A stretch of 12,718 nt of DNA, taken from assembly GCA_041655255.1 (NCBI GenBank), contig JBBAFS010000048.1, forward strand, positions 1-12,718, written 5' to 3'. The DNA comes from JBBAFS01 sp041655255. Its GTDB lineage: Bacteria > Spirochaetota > Spirochaetia > Sphaerochaetales > Sphaerochaetaceae. The notes under the pieces are model-generated. The model ran no database searches, was not told the origin of the DNA, and saw only the letters and a list, made by a program, of their open reading frames with translations. Position 1 is the stretch's first letter, and every line of letters begins with the position of its first letter. The translations under genes and the position numbers were made by a program. Shown one piece after another: positions 1-7,988 of this stretch.

Positions 1-321
1 ATCGATCCACTCCATTTCGTTATCTATTGTGGGAAGAAGTTCTAATGAAGCTTTTGCATCAACAATAGAGCCTCTCCAAGCGAGATCTAGGGTAAGTCCC
101 CCTTGAACTGCTGTTTGAAAGTCTGTACCTAGTTTGTTTCCTTCAATGAAGAAAGAGACAGTACCAGAGAGGTCAATTCCTTTTGATTCTTGAGTAAAAC
201 TTGTAGTAGTTGAACTCTCCAGCTCTTCATCAAAACCAAAGATGTCACTAAAGCCATCAAAAGCAGATAGAGGAAGCACTATAATCAAAAGCAAAAGAAA
301 AATCGTTGTTATCTTTCTCAT
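1..321 (-). CDS. Secreted, probable outer-membrane barrel protein (partial, 5' end only)
   Basis: Only the first 107 codons are in the window; the gene continues past the left edge. It starts with ATG at 321, which overlaps the TGA stop of the LolA-like gene as ATGA, and a GGGAG ribosome site lies just upstream. Residues 1-20 form a signal peptide (MRKITT, a Leu/Ile-rich core, then LSA before FDG). After an acidic linker (DIFGFDEELESS), the sequence becomes alternating polar and hydrophobic, as in GIDLSGTVSFFIEG and GGLTLDLAW, which is typical of beta strands in outer-membrane barrels. I infer an outer-membrane or periplasmic partner of the RND/LolA-like pair. In several bacteria such pairs are followed by a DUF1302-like or other barrel protein, but no family can be assigned from this fragment. 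Confidence 0.72.
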   Translation of the reverse strand, partial: MRKITTIFLLLLIIVLPLSAFDGFSDIFGFDEELESSTTTSFTQESKGIDLSGTVSFFIEGNKLGTDFQTAVQGGLTLDLAWRGSIVDAKASLELLPTIDNEMEWID

Positions 322-1100
322 AGCACTCTCCCAGTTTCTAAGAACGAAGTAGTGAAGTAACCACTATTCATTGGAATGTCATATTTTGATTGGAGAATCT
401 CTACTTTGGTAGAGTGATTTGTTGCTAAAGTGGTCATCAAAACTGTTTTAGTAATCCATCTTCCACTTTCGTAACTCATCTCTTCAGTGGTTAACACTTT
501 AGTAGCTTTATTTGGGTCTTTCTCATAAAACTCAACTCTCAAAGGGAGGAATCTCTCTTTGTCGACCCAAATGACTGTTTTTAGATAACTCGTTGTTTTA
601 TGAGGAACAGAGGAGATTTTATAAGCATCACGATTATTCACCCTCTCTTCACCAAGAAGGGTATGATCAGCTTCTGTTGTATCGTAGGTCGTTGAAGCCA
701 TATCTGCATAGGTGAAATCACTTCCCATGAAAGAGCCTCCACCTTCGGTAGCACTAATTCTTTTTACTCTTCCTAATGCAGGTAAAAAAATCCATTGGTC
801 ATCTCCACCATCTGATCGCTCTCGAGTGAGAAAACGGGTGTTCTTTACACTAGCAGGGGAGAGAAAGACCGTTATGGTGCTTGTTAGACCATTATCAGTT
901 AAGGCTAATGTTTGAATACGTCTTTCACGCACTTCACCATTTGCCTCAATAAGTGAGAGGCGAATATCTAATGCAGCGCTATCAGATGATTGTTCATCCA
1001 TTACTTTTTGCATAATCTCATTTGCTGTGAGTTGGGCAAACAGTGTTGCCCCTATGATGAGCATGAGGATGATTAAAGTAAGTTGTTTTATCCGTTTCAT
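318..1100 (-). CDS. LolA-like outer membrane lipoprotein-sorting family protein
   Basis: A 260-residue periplasmic protein with a signal peptide (MKRIKQ, hydrophobic core to about residue 20, then LFAQ). The body matches the LolA-like family usually annotated as outer membrane lipoprotein-sorting protein. Diagnostic stretches are DQWIFLPALGRVKRI (101-115) and SFMGSDFTYADM (123-134), followed by the strand-rich half with VIWVDKERFLPLRVEFY (176-192). Such proteins form an open half-barrel that shields an acyl or lipid cargo in the periplasm, and they are commonly encoded beside RND/MMPL transporters. The start is well supported: AGGAGG lies 8 nt upstream inside the last codons of the transporter gene, and ATGA overlaps its stop. 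The downstream gene overlaps in the same way. Cargo is unknown; family assignment is firm, true LolA function is not. Confidence 0.9.
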   Translation of the reverse strand: MKRIKQLTLIILMLIIGATLFAQLTANEIMQKVMDEQSSDSAALDIRLSLIEANGEVRERRIQTLALTDNGLTSTITVFLSPASVKNTRFLTRERSDGGDDQWIFLPALGRVKRISATEGGGSFMGSDFTYADMASTTYDTTEADHTLLGEERVNNRDAYKISSVPHKTTSYLKTVIWVDKERFLPLRVEFYEKDPNKATKVLTTEEMSYESGRWITKTVLMTTLATNHSTKVEILQSKYDIPMNSGYFTTSFLETGRVL

Positions 1101-3595
1101 GGAGAAACCCTCCTTTGTTCTTTTGTATTATCAGTAGTCTCTTGAGGAAATAGAAACTTCGGTTTTAAGGAAATAAGAGCCATCGGTAGTACCGTAAGAC
1201 TCGAAAAAGCACTAAATATCATGGAAACACAAAAGAGTATTCCCATTTGTCTAATGGGGATGAATCGGCTGAAGATAAGACCAGCAAAACCAATCGTTAC
1301 ACTTGCAGCATTAATAATAATTGCTCGTCCAGTGGTTCTCATGATGACACTTAAGCCACCGTCCTCACACGACTTGCCCCCAAGGCGTTGACACGCACTT
1401 ATAAAGTGGATTGCATAATCAACTCCAATTCCGATAGCTAAGGCTGCTAGTAAGCTTGTAATCACATCGAGTTGAATCGTAAAGAGGACCATGAAAATAA
1501 AGATTCCCATAAGTGCGAATAAAACAGGAATTAAACCAAATAACCCGGCAATAGGGGAGCGGAAGATAAAACTCACTAACACCCATACAATAAGTAGTGC
1601 TCCACCTAACGAGTAGATTTGACTTGTTGTAACTAAATCGGTGAGTGCTAAAGCAACTGCCTCTCCACCACCAACAGCATAATCCCACCCAGAAGGAAGA
1701 GAATCATCCCAATATTCTTGTATCTGGTTACGAATATGACGGACAAACCCGTTGTCGGTGTTTTTCATCTGGATGGTGATTAGTGTTGAACTAGGTTCTA
1801 AATCATCATTGATTAAAAGACCTAAATTACCCGAATACAACAACAAGTATTGTGATAACAAATTCTTTAGATCTTGATTGGTTTGTAGACCATACTTAGC
1901 TGCTTCAGTGGGAATCTCAAAATAGGTTTGAGGATCCCAAGTGGCAGGCTCTTCATAGATTTCTTCAAACAGTGGTTCATCACCAAAGAAACCAAAATCC
2001 CCACCAAAAAAATCAAAGTCGGCTTGTCCACTTACCACTTCTTTGTAAGGCTCTTTGTCTTGGTTCATTAACAGGTTCATTCTCTTTAAATAAGGGGTAA
2101 TTGATTGAACCTTACCAACTCCGTCTAGGCTCTCTATATCATGGGCAAACTTCTCAAGTGTTGCCAAAAATTGTGGCTCTAAGATATCTCCATCGGTATG
2201 TGAATCGATTAAGATAGTGAGCATTCCACTACCCGACATGTGTTTGTTATATAGATTGGTATCTTGCACAAGTTTTGTCGAAGGGTGGAAGAATTTTAAC
2301 ATGTTCGTTCCGACTTTAATTGAAGGGACTAAAAAGAGTGTTAATGCACATAACATAACTGAGATAACTAACAAGGTAGCTTTTCTCTTAAGGGCCCACT
2401 TCTCAAATAAAGAGAACATCTTTTGTGATCGTAAAGGCCTATCTTTTTTCTCTTTTGCTCTGAATTTCCCTACATCTACAGGCTTACTGTACGTGAGCCT
2501 TAATAAAGCAGGTAAGAGGTACAACGAACTGATTTGAGAAAGAACAACTCCAATAGCACTTAACAATCCAAAGGTTCTAAATGGCCCCAAGGGGCTAGTA
2601 AATTGGGCAATAAATCCTGCAGCAGTAGTAGCTCCTGCCATAATGATAGGAATTCTATTACGCTTCACAACCATCGAAATTGTTTGGTGAGTTTGCTGTA
2701 CGTTAATAACACCATGAAATAAGACAATCTCTTCATAGAAGTGACTCATAATATGAATGGCATACGCACTACCAACAATAAGTAACAATACGGGAACTAA
2801 CATCGTTGCCATCGTCACTGTAATGTTGAATATGGCCATGATTCCCAATGAGATAGCAGCTGAAATGACTAAGCCAACAAGAGGCAGAATCACACCGCTG
2901 AGTTTTCTAAATGAGAATAAGAGCACTAAGATAATAAGAAGGCCTACTATAGGAGCTAATGAAGCTACGTCACTTAACAAAGATCTATTAATCTGTTGCT
3001 TAATAAGAGGAAGACCAATAAACGAGTAAGTCAGATCCCCGTTTTGTATCTCATTGACCAAAGAGACGACGTTATCTAATAACTCGTCTGTTTGGTGTTG
3101 AGTCGATCCTGCTTCGCTTTGAATGACAATAGTTGCCATCTTCTCATCGCTACTAATTAAGTTTCCCTCATACACCTCTTTCCAGGAGTGAAGGCGTTCG
3201 CGTAGCGAAGCAATCTCTAAATCACTTGTTCCACTAAATAAGGGAACTGCCTCAAAGCCATCAAGACCTTCTTGCATATGATCAGTGTTCGTTAAACTCA
3301 GAGCTTGTTTTACTGTAGGTAGTTTTTCAATGTCATCTGTGAGCTGATCTATTACTTGTAATGCATCAGGTTCTAATATTGAATCATTCGCTGTTGTGAT
3401 AGCCACCATGATGGCATCAATTGATCCAAATTGTTCTTCGATTCGTTCATTAATCTTAACAGTCTCATGCTGACTTGGCATAAATGCATCAGTTGAACTG
3501 TCGATATGTAACGACCCAATAAGTGATAAAGAGGCGATAGCTAATACGATAGCTATCGCAACAATGACCACATCTTTAATTTTAGAATACTCCAT
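1097..3595 (-). CDS. RND/MMPL family transporter
   Basis: An 832-residue inner-membrane protein with the duplicated RND layout. It has TM1 (about 8-28), a large periplasmic loop (29-205), a TM bundle (about 207-365, including a conserved LLPALLRL end), TM7 (about 406-424), a second periplasmic loop (425-655) and a last TM bundle (660-808). The second half has the classic GIGVDYAIHF motif (722-731), whose Asp is the expected proton-relay residue. The matching motif in the first half reads VGSAYAIHIM, with Ala where Asp would be. The second loop has a Phe/Gly/Asp-rich stretch (527-541). The family (MmpL, HpnN and similar) moves lipids or hydrophobic molecules out of the inner membrane by proton-driven export. 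It heads a translationally coupled operon with a LolA-like protein and a secreted protein, which suggests envelope lipid or lipoprotein traffic. A GGAGAG site precedes the ATG. Confidence 0.92.
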   Translation of the reverse strand: MEYSKIKDVVIVAIAIVLAIASLSLIGSLHIDSSTDAFMPSQHETVKINERIEEQFGSIDAIMVAITTANDSILEPDALQVIDQLTDDIEKLPTVKQALSLTNTDHMQEGLDGFEAVPLFSGTSDLEIASLRERLHSWKEVYEGNLISSDEKMATIVIQSEAGSTQHQTDELLDNVVSLVNEIQNGDLTYSFIGLPLIKQQINRSLLSDVASLAPIVGLLIILVLLFSFRKLSGVILPLVGLVISAAISLGIMAIFNITVTMATMLVPVLLLIVGSAYAIHIMSHFYEEIVLFHGVINVQQTHQTISMVVKRNRIPIIMAGATTAAGFIAQFTSPLGPFRTFGLLSAIGVVLSQISSLYLLPALLRLTYSKPVDVGKFRAKEKKDRPLRSQKMFSLFEKWALKRKATLLVISVMLCALTLFLVPSIKVGTNMLKFFHPSTKLVQDTNLYNKHMSGSGMLTILIDSHTDGDILEPQFLATLEKFAHDIESLDGVGKVQSITPYLKRMNLLMNQDKEPYKEVVSGQADFDFFGGDFGFFGDEPLFEEIYEEPATWDPQTYFEIPTEAAKYGLQTNQDLKNLLSQYLLLYSGNLGLLINDDLEPSSTLITIQMKNTDNGFVRHIRNQIQEYWDDSLPSGWDYAVGGGEAVALALTDLVTTSQIYSLGGALLIVWVLVSFIFRSPIAGLFGLIPVLFALMGIFIFMVLFTIQLDVITSLLAALAIGIGVDYAIHFISACQRLGGKSCEDGGLSVIMRTTGRAIIINAASVTIGFAGLIFSRFIPIRQMGILFCVSMIFSAFSSLTVLPMALISLKPKFLFPQETTDNTKEQRRVSP

Positions 3596-3703
3596 ATCTA
3601 CTCTCCGTTATGTAGGGTAGTGTTTAAAGGCAGACTTTCATATCATGTTTAAGGGTAGTTTTAAGGGAAGGGAGAATGAATTATCTCACCCATTGAGGTG
3701 ACA

Positions 3704-3720
3704 CCCCCATTACATGGGGG
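3704..3720 (+). terminator. Perfect GC-rich hairpin, possible terminator
   Basis: CCCCCAT-TAC-ATGGGGG forms a perfect 7-bp stem with a 3-nt loop, followed on the plus strand by ATTTTGC. The T-tract is short, and no plus-strand gene ends here. On the minus strand no T-run follows. It could be a terminator left from a lost plus-strand gene, or a structure in the leader of the RND operon. Confidence 0.4.
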
Positions 3721-3773
3721 ATTTTGCATTTAAAAAGGGAGTTTGAAGAGAAGGAAAATATGTGTGAGTATCT

Positions 3774-3869
3774 CATTCGGTTAAAAGTAGGCATCCCATT
3801 CGGTCAAAAGTAACTACTTCATTCGGTTAAAAGTAGGCATCTCATTCGGTCATATTACTTTTGATACCG
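3774..3869. repeat. 23-bp tandem direct repeat array with inverted half-copy
   Basis: CATTCGG occurs at 3774, 3797, 3820 and 3843, an exact 23-bp period. The first three units share CATTCGGTYAAAAGTA; units 1 and 3 continue with GGCATC and unit 2 with ACTACTT. The fourth unit reads CATTCGGTCA and is then followed by ACTTTTGATACCG (3857-3869), an imperfect inverted copy of CGGTCAAAAGT. There are no unique spacers, so this is not CRISPR. Multiple subterminal repeats of this size are known at the ends of IS21-family elements, so a solitary IS end is one reading. A repeated regulator-binding site is another. Confidence 0.75.
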
Positions 3870-3941
3870 TCTAGTCATGAGTAAAGTGAGTTATTGTATA
3901 AGAGGTATATCTTTAAAGGCACCATAAAGAGAAAGGTATTG

Positions 3942-4604
3942 TTATGTGTGAGAGATTACCTTTTTTTGACGAACCATGTTTTGAGTTAATGTTCCTACTG
4001 GGCAAATACTACACCATGAGCGAGGGCGATACAGATAGGCGAGGACAATCCCTAACAAAGTAGAACTCAGCATCATTGAATATAATCGATACGAGAGATG
4101 AGTTAACCATAGTGGGGCACTAAGGTGTATAAGCTGAGGAAGTGGCACAAATGGAATAAGGATGAATAATCTGATGTAGGGCATAGGAGCCATATTTCCT
4201 AAAGCTATTTGAATGGTCGAACCCGTCATAAAAAGAAGATTTAGTCCAAAGTACCACAGTACATATGTTCTAAATTTCCCATTGGTAAAGGTGAGAGGAA
4301 CACGTTTCCACGACTTTTGATCTTTATTCATGTGTGAAAATAGGGAGGCACGAGGACAATAAGAGTGACACCATATTCGCTTCTTTGCTCTTTGTGCTAG
4401 CAAAAAAGGGAGAGTCATACATACAACAGCCAAAAGTGCAAAGTAGATTGAGATAAACCCCAGTGCAAAATAAAGTAGGGTAATCAGTGCTAAAGATGTA
4501 TAAAGGCCATATCGTTTAGAATTCATGAAACTACTTTTACTCATTTTAAATGTAATAGCTAGTGACAATATCACAAAGAGAGCACATACAGATCTCAAAA
4601 GCAA
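3942..4604 (-). CDS. Polytopic membrane 4Fe-4S protein (NapH/CcoG-like)
   Basis: A 220-residue membrane protein with about five or six hydrophobic segments and two cysteine clusters: WCHSYCPR (C79, C83) and WCSICPVGTLT (C198, C201). This pattern (Cys motif, TM segments, second C-x2-C-P-x-G motif) belongs to the small NapH/NosR/CcoG-related 4Fe-4S membrane proteins that carry electrons at the inner membrane. The four cysteines are enough for one cluster; the classical ferredoxin CxxCxxCxxxCP domain is absent. The start is uncertain. The longest frame begins with TTG at 4604 after an in-frame stop, which places a TM helix at the very N-terminus; internal ATG codons exist at residues 21 and 27. 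None of the three has a good ribosome site. No redox partner gene is adjacent, so its electron donor and acceptor cannot be named. Confidence 0.75.
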   Translation of the reverse strand: MLLRSVCALFVILSLAITFKMSKSSFMNSKRYGLYTSLALITLLYFALGFISIYFALLAVVCMTLPFLLAQRAKKRIWCHSYCPRASLFSHMNKDQKSWKRVPLTFTNGKFRTYVLWYFGLNLLFMTGSTIQIALGNMAPMPYIRLFILIPFVPLPQLIHLSAPLWLTHLSYRLYSMMLSSTLLGIVLAYLYRPRSWCSICPVGTLTQNMVRQKKVISHT

Positions 4605-4734
4605 AGAGTGTGAAAGTAGTTCATCTTACACTCTCTGGGGTAATGGGAGACATTGGATTAGTAACACTTTTTTCACCAACAGATTAATTTTTCGACATTG
4701 CTGTTTTAGCCCGATGGTAATAAACCAAAAATAG

Positions 4735-4790
4735 AAGTAGAAAAATTATAAATCAGATGACAAATTACGATAATAGAATTACAGTAAGAT
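4735..4790 (+). promoter_or_regulatory. Conserved upstream block of lipoprotein copy A
   Basis: This 56-bp stretch aligns without gaps to 7271-7326 ahead of copy B, with about 51 of 56 positions identical. It includes an identical 19-mer, AAGTAGAAAAATTATAAAT, and identical ACGATAATAGAA and TACAGTAAGAT blocks. The 52 bp between it and the start codon are less conserved. The block probably contains the promoter (GATAAT or TAAGAT as -10 candidates), but no good -35 lies at the usual spacing, so the exact boxes are not assigned. Confidence 0.5.
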
Positions 4791-4842
4791 TGTACATGCG
4801 TAGAAAACTGTAGTGAACATACATTTTCTAGTCAGGTGGGTA

Positions 4843-6579
4843 ATGAGAAGGGTAGGAGCACTCTTAAATATTATTGTCATACTCACTTTTACAATCGCTA
4901 GCTGTTCAGACATGATCCCATGGTTAGAAGCCGGGTTTATCAAAAAGGGAGATACGGTCATTGCCACAGACTCCAGTGGTAACAACATAACTCTTACTGT
5001 TGTAGATGATGGTATAACGATTCCAGAAAGTCCAACTCCTACTAAACTTACCTACGATGAACAAGATCTAGACCACAATCCTGACCAAGGTAACTATGTT
5101 CTTAAATTCGAAAACAATGACGATGCTCTCTATGTCATGCATGTCGATAGTGATGGAAAGGCCACAATTGAACAACGCCTTACCTATGAAAAAGACGGCA
5201 AAACTATTACAGAAATGGTTCCCATAACAATAAAAAGGATAGAGCTCACAGTTGAGCCTTTTGGTAACGGCATGCTGAGAGTGAATGGTAATACTATTCA
5301 AAACGAATCTAAATTCTCATATTTAAAGGGAAGTAAAGTCTCATTATCAGCGCAAGATAGTGATGATGGTGAGTATGCGTTTCACCACTGGATAGAAGAG
5401 GAAGATAAAGTCGAAGGACTTGATAAGTCAACAGAACCCTTGAAGCTTATAACACTAGATGATGATGTAAAAGTAATAGCAAGATTTGCTTTTAAAGAAG
5501 CTGGTCCATTAGGGATTGAAGACACTATAGAACTTGATTTTTCAAACAGTGGTGGCACTAAAGAACAGACGATAATTAATTATGATGAGGATGGTAAGAT
5601 AAAGGGTATCTCAATTGGTGAAAATGATGAAAACAAGATAAAGCTAAAAAATAAGGACAATACTCCACCAAATAAAAATCCTGACGACTCATGGGAGTAT
5701 TCATTTACACTTGATGTTCCTGATGCTGGTAAAGCAACTTATGTAGTCATCGTCGATGAAAATGGTAATAAGACATTTGGACAGAAAGTAGTAGGGGAAG
5801 ATGATATAATTGCTGTTAAGGCAAAAATAGTAACTCTCCGAGCTAATGCAAAGGAAGTGGGAGAAGTAGATGGTGGCATGGCAGGTGTTTCAGGTAAAAC
5901 TAGCACTACGGGGAAAGTTCAAATTGATTCCTCGCCTTTTGCCTTTGACTCTGAGACGAAATATCTTAGTAACTCGCAAGTTCTTCTTGGGTACAACACT
6001 AAAGACAATCAAGTGACCTTCCTTAACTGGGAGATAGAGAAGGACAATACTGAATCCTTGCTTAAAGAGACAATAGAGAATGTCGATAATGGAAACTCCG
6101 CAGTGAGATTCAGGGATGTGACGTTAGCAGTAATCGGAGATACTAATGTAATTGGGTGGTTTGGCCCTGAATTTTCTAATTCGACTTATTCGATCACTCG
6201 CTTGTATCCTTTTGAAGAGATTGCTATTGGAACGACCATGGCAAATTCAAATTCCCATCAGGTGACGGTACACCACTGGAGTGTTCAAACGGGAAAAAAC
6301 CTTGCATTCCAATACGATCCAGAGGCAGTAGGTAACCATTTTGTTGTGTTCTATAAAAACAGGCGAGTGTTAAATACTGGTTGGGTTGGAACTGAAGAAT
6401 CGTTCTATTCATTCAATAATAAAACGTATCTCAAAGATTTTAAGAGAGTTCCTTCTGGGATTGAAAATAATTCTCACTCAATATCAATAGAGGCAAGTTA
6501 TCCTTATGTGACAGTTTGGGTATTGGAAAGCCCTGTAGGAAGCCCAACAACGGGATGGAAATATAAAATAATACAGTAA
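4843..6579 (+). CDS. Lipoprotein with divergent InlB B-repeat-like domains (copy A, intact)
   Basis: A predicted 578-residue surface or periplasmic lipoprotein. Its signal peptide is MRRVGALLNI followed by a hydrophobic core, and it ends in the lipobox IASC, with Cys21 as lipid anchor. The frame could open earlier at GTG 4813, but I chose ATG 4843: AGGTGG lies just upstream, the signal peptide then has normal length, and in copy B an in-frame TAA blocks the matching extension. Two modules follow. Each has a beta-rich part (NYVLKF..YVMHVD at 84-102; WEYSFTL..TYVVIVDENGNKTFGQ at 284-314) and then a segment with the divergent InlB B-repeat pattern (YLKGSKVSLSAQDSDD, FHHWIEE, LITLDDDVKVIARFAF at 160-217; weaker at 374-441). 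A C-terminal beta domain occupies about 445-578. The protein is acidic and secreted. Its function is unknown; adhesion or surface exposure is only a guess from the domain type. Confidence 0.85.
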   Translation: MRRVGALLNIIVILTFTIASCSDMIPWLEAGFIKKGDTVIATDSSGNNITLTVVDDGITIPESPTPTKLTYDEQDLDHNPDQGNYVLKFENNDDALYVMHVDSDGKATIEQRLTYEKDGKTITEMVPITIKRIELTVEPFGNGMLRVNGNTIQNESKFSYLKGSKVSLSAQDSDDGEYAFHHWIEEEDKVEGLDKSTEPLKLITLDDDVKVIARFAFKEAGPLGIEDTIELDFSNSGGTKEQTIINYDEDGKIKGISIGENDENKIKLKNKDNTPPNKNPDDSWEYSFTLDVPDAGKATYVVIVDENGNKTFGQKVVGEDDIIAVKAKIVTLRANAKEVGEVDGGMAGVSGKTSTTGKVQIDSSPFAFDSETKYLSNSQVLLGYNTKDNQVTFLNWEIEKDNTESLLKETIENVDNGNSAVRFRDVTLAVIGDTNVIGWFGPEFSNSTYSITRLYPFEEIAIGTTMANSNSHQVTVHHWSVQTGKNLAFQYDPEAVGNHFVVFYKNRRVLNTGWVGTEESFYSFNNKTYLKDFKRVPSGIENNSHSISIEASYPYVTVWVLESPVGSPTTGWKYKIIQ

Positions 6580-6603
6580 CAGTTCAGGTATTATAAACAA
6601 GTT

Positions 6604-6678
6604 TTGGCATAAGAAAGTCTGGGCTAGTAAGATAGGAGAACTTAACCTTTTTATTGCCAACTTCCAGACTGGTTTTTT
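6604..6678 (+). terminator. Possible terminator or pseudoknot after copy A
   Basis: Twenty-four bases after the stop of copy A, two pairs of complementary segments interleave: TTGGCA (6604-6609) with TGCCAA (6655-6660), and AGTCTGG (6616-6622) with CCAGACT (6664-6670). The last arm is followed by GGTTTTTTATTTT. The T-tract supports termination. The AGTCTGG stem has a long 41-nt loop, so it is not a textbook terminator. Confidence 0.4.
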
Positions 6679-6927
6679 ATTTTCAATGGTCCTTGTCATT
6701 ACCTCTCTCCAAACGTATCACCCACGGGGATTCACCACCTTTTAATAGAGAAGGTGAATTTATGGTTACTATACAAAGATGAGTAACATTTTAGGGCGTT
6801 TGGTTTTATAAGCACGTAAAGCCTCTTTTAAGATTTACATTATCTCACCGTTTACCTCATAATCTAAAATCCATTTGATAAAACAGCTATTACCACATAA
6901 CTCCTTTCTATTGTAGAAATTGTCATA

Positions 6928-6969
6928 TTCATTTCACGATCTTATGCTCCCAATTAGGTCATTTGTGAG
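6928..6969 (+). repeat. 42-bp downstream element, copy 1
   Basis: Aligns without gaps to 9990-10031 at about 34 of 42 positions. Shared blocks are TTCATTTCA, TCTTAT and GGTCATTTGT. It lies 349 bp after the stop of copy A, while its partner lies 328 bp after the stop of copy B, so it probably belongs to the duplicated unit. The 3' half resembles the 23-bp repeats at 3774. Confidence 0.55.
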
Positions 6970-7270
6970 TTTAAGAGTTTTCCCCTTTCATGTATGTGGT
7001 AAAAGACCCTTGAAGAATAATCGATTGTTGTAAGATTTCAAAAGAGGTGTTTGTCTATTGGTGTGCAATATAAACGATGTTCTCTGTAAAGTAGGAGGGC
7101 GAACTACCATCGCTTTAGTACCTCAAAGAACCATAACTTTCTTAGCAAAACTCCGAAAAATATACGTTATGAGATAGGGTTCAAACATAATTATAAGATG
7201 AATACTACAAAACTAAAGCTATGAATCACAAAGATATTTTTGCGGTATATTGCCCGATTCTAATGTGAAT

Positions 7271-7326
7271 AAGTAGAAAAATTATAAATAAGGTGATAAA
7301 TGACGATAATAGAACTACAGTAAGAT
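7271..7326 (+). promoter_or_regulatory. Conserved upstream block of lipoprotein copy B
   Basis: Gapless counterpart of 4735-4790. It keeps the identical 19-mer and ends in TACAGTAAGAT, 53 bp before the start codon. Conservation here is higher than in the following leader, which suggests selection on the promoter region or a recent shared origin. Confidence 0.5.
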
Positions 7327-7379
7327 AGTTCGTAGCGTTGAGTGCTGTGGCGAATATGCATCTTCTGGTTAGGTAAATG

Positions 7380-7988
7380 ATGAGACGATTAGGAACATTT
7401 TTAAGCATTATTCTCATGCTCACTTTTGCAATCGTGAGCTGTTCAGACATGATCCCATGGTTAGAAGCGGGATTTATCAAAGAGGGAGATACAATCATTG
7501 CCACAGACTCAAGTGGTAATCCAGTTAGCATAGAAGTAAAAGATAAGAAAGTCGTAGTTAAAGACAACAGCCCTGAACCAGCTAACCTAATCTACGATGA
7601 GCGTGATCCTTATCACGATCCAGATAAAGGCAATTACGTATTAAAATTCGTAGATAACGATGAAACTCGTTATGTCATGCATGTTGATTATGAAGGAGGC
7701 ACCATAATCGAACAACGATTCACCTATGAGGAAGATGGTAAAACAGTAACTGAAATGGTTCCTGTAACAACAGAAAAGGTAATGCTTACAGCCGAAAAGC
7801 CAATGGGACTGGGAGATCTTGCCGTAGGCGATTTGCATGTGAACAGCAAATCGACTAAATCCTACTTGATGGGAAGTAAGGTAGCGTATCAATTGCTCCA
7901 GATGCTGAACAGATGTTCACTGCGTATGTTAATAAAGAAGGAAGCACCAAGCAGCACAGCGATGACAAGAGCCTGCTTACTACTTTAA
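7380..7988 (+). pseudogene. Copy B fragment 1: signal peptide and first module
   Basis: This open frame carries the lipoprotein signal (MRRLGTFLSIILMLTFAIVSC), the near-identical SDMIPWLEAGFI start of the mature protein, and the first beta-rich part (NYVLKFVDN, RYVMHVDYEG). Homology to copy A stops at YLMGSKV (codon at 7881). The rest, to the stop at 7988, is out-of-frame noise. The true continuation, VSIAPDAEQMFTAYV, lies in the frame of fragment 2. If translated as is, the product would be a short lipoprotein of about 202 residues. Confidence 0.6.

Larger units (their letters stand above)
3596..3941. other. Intergenic region with hairpin and 23-bp repeat array
   Basis: This 346-bp gap separates two minus-strand genes and holds no convincing ORF. 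From left to right it contains the leader of the RND gene, including CCCTTAAA repeated twice when read on the minus strand (about 3635-3665), then a strong hairpin (3704-3720), then the 23-bp tandem repeat array (3774-3869). I could not pick out a convincing minus-strand promoter for the operon. Confidence 0.6.
6580..7270. other. Intergenic region between the two lipoprotein loci
   Basis: About 690 bp, AT-rich, with stops in all frames and no supported gene. It contains a possible terminator structure (6604-6678), a hairpin with arms ATTCACC (6730-6736) and GGTGAAT (6753-6759), and the 42-bp element shared with the flank of copy B (6928-6969). Beyond that I see nothing recognisable until the conserved upstream block of copy B at 7271. 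Confidence 0.6.

Noticed and set aside
2217..2537. Plus-strand ORF of 106 codons within the RND gene
   Set aside because: Antisense shadow of a well-supported transporter gene, with no domain of its own.
3774..3869. CRISPR array
   Set aside because: The repeats are directly adjacent with no unique spacers and only about four units, and no cas genes are present.
3943..4062. Plus-strand 39-codon frame that could be an istA start after the repeat array
   Set aside because: It is fully antisense to the 4Fe-4S gene's conserved WCSICPVG end and has no IstA-like sequence.
4813..4842. Upstream GTG start for copy A
   Set aside because: It would add ten residues ahead of a normal lipoprotein signal. 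The matching stretch of copy B has an in-frame TAA just before its ATG.
6484..6699. Minus-strand ORF of 71 codons at the end of copy A
   Set aside because: Its C-terminal part is antisense to copy A. The rest is low-complexity hydrophobic sequence with no start signals.
7226..7567. Minus-strand ORF of 113 codons (and its counterpart 4779-4988)
   Set aside because: Both are antisense to the start of the lipoprotein copies. They resemble each other only because the plus strands are paralogous.
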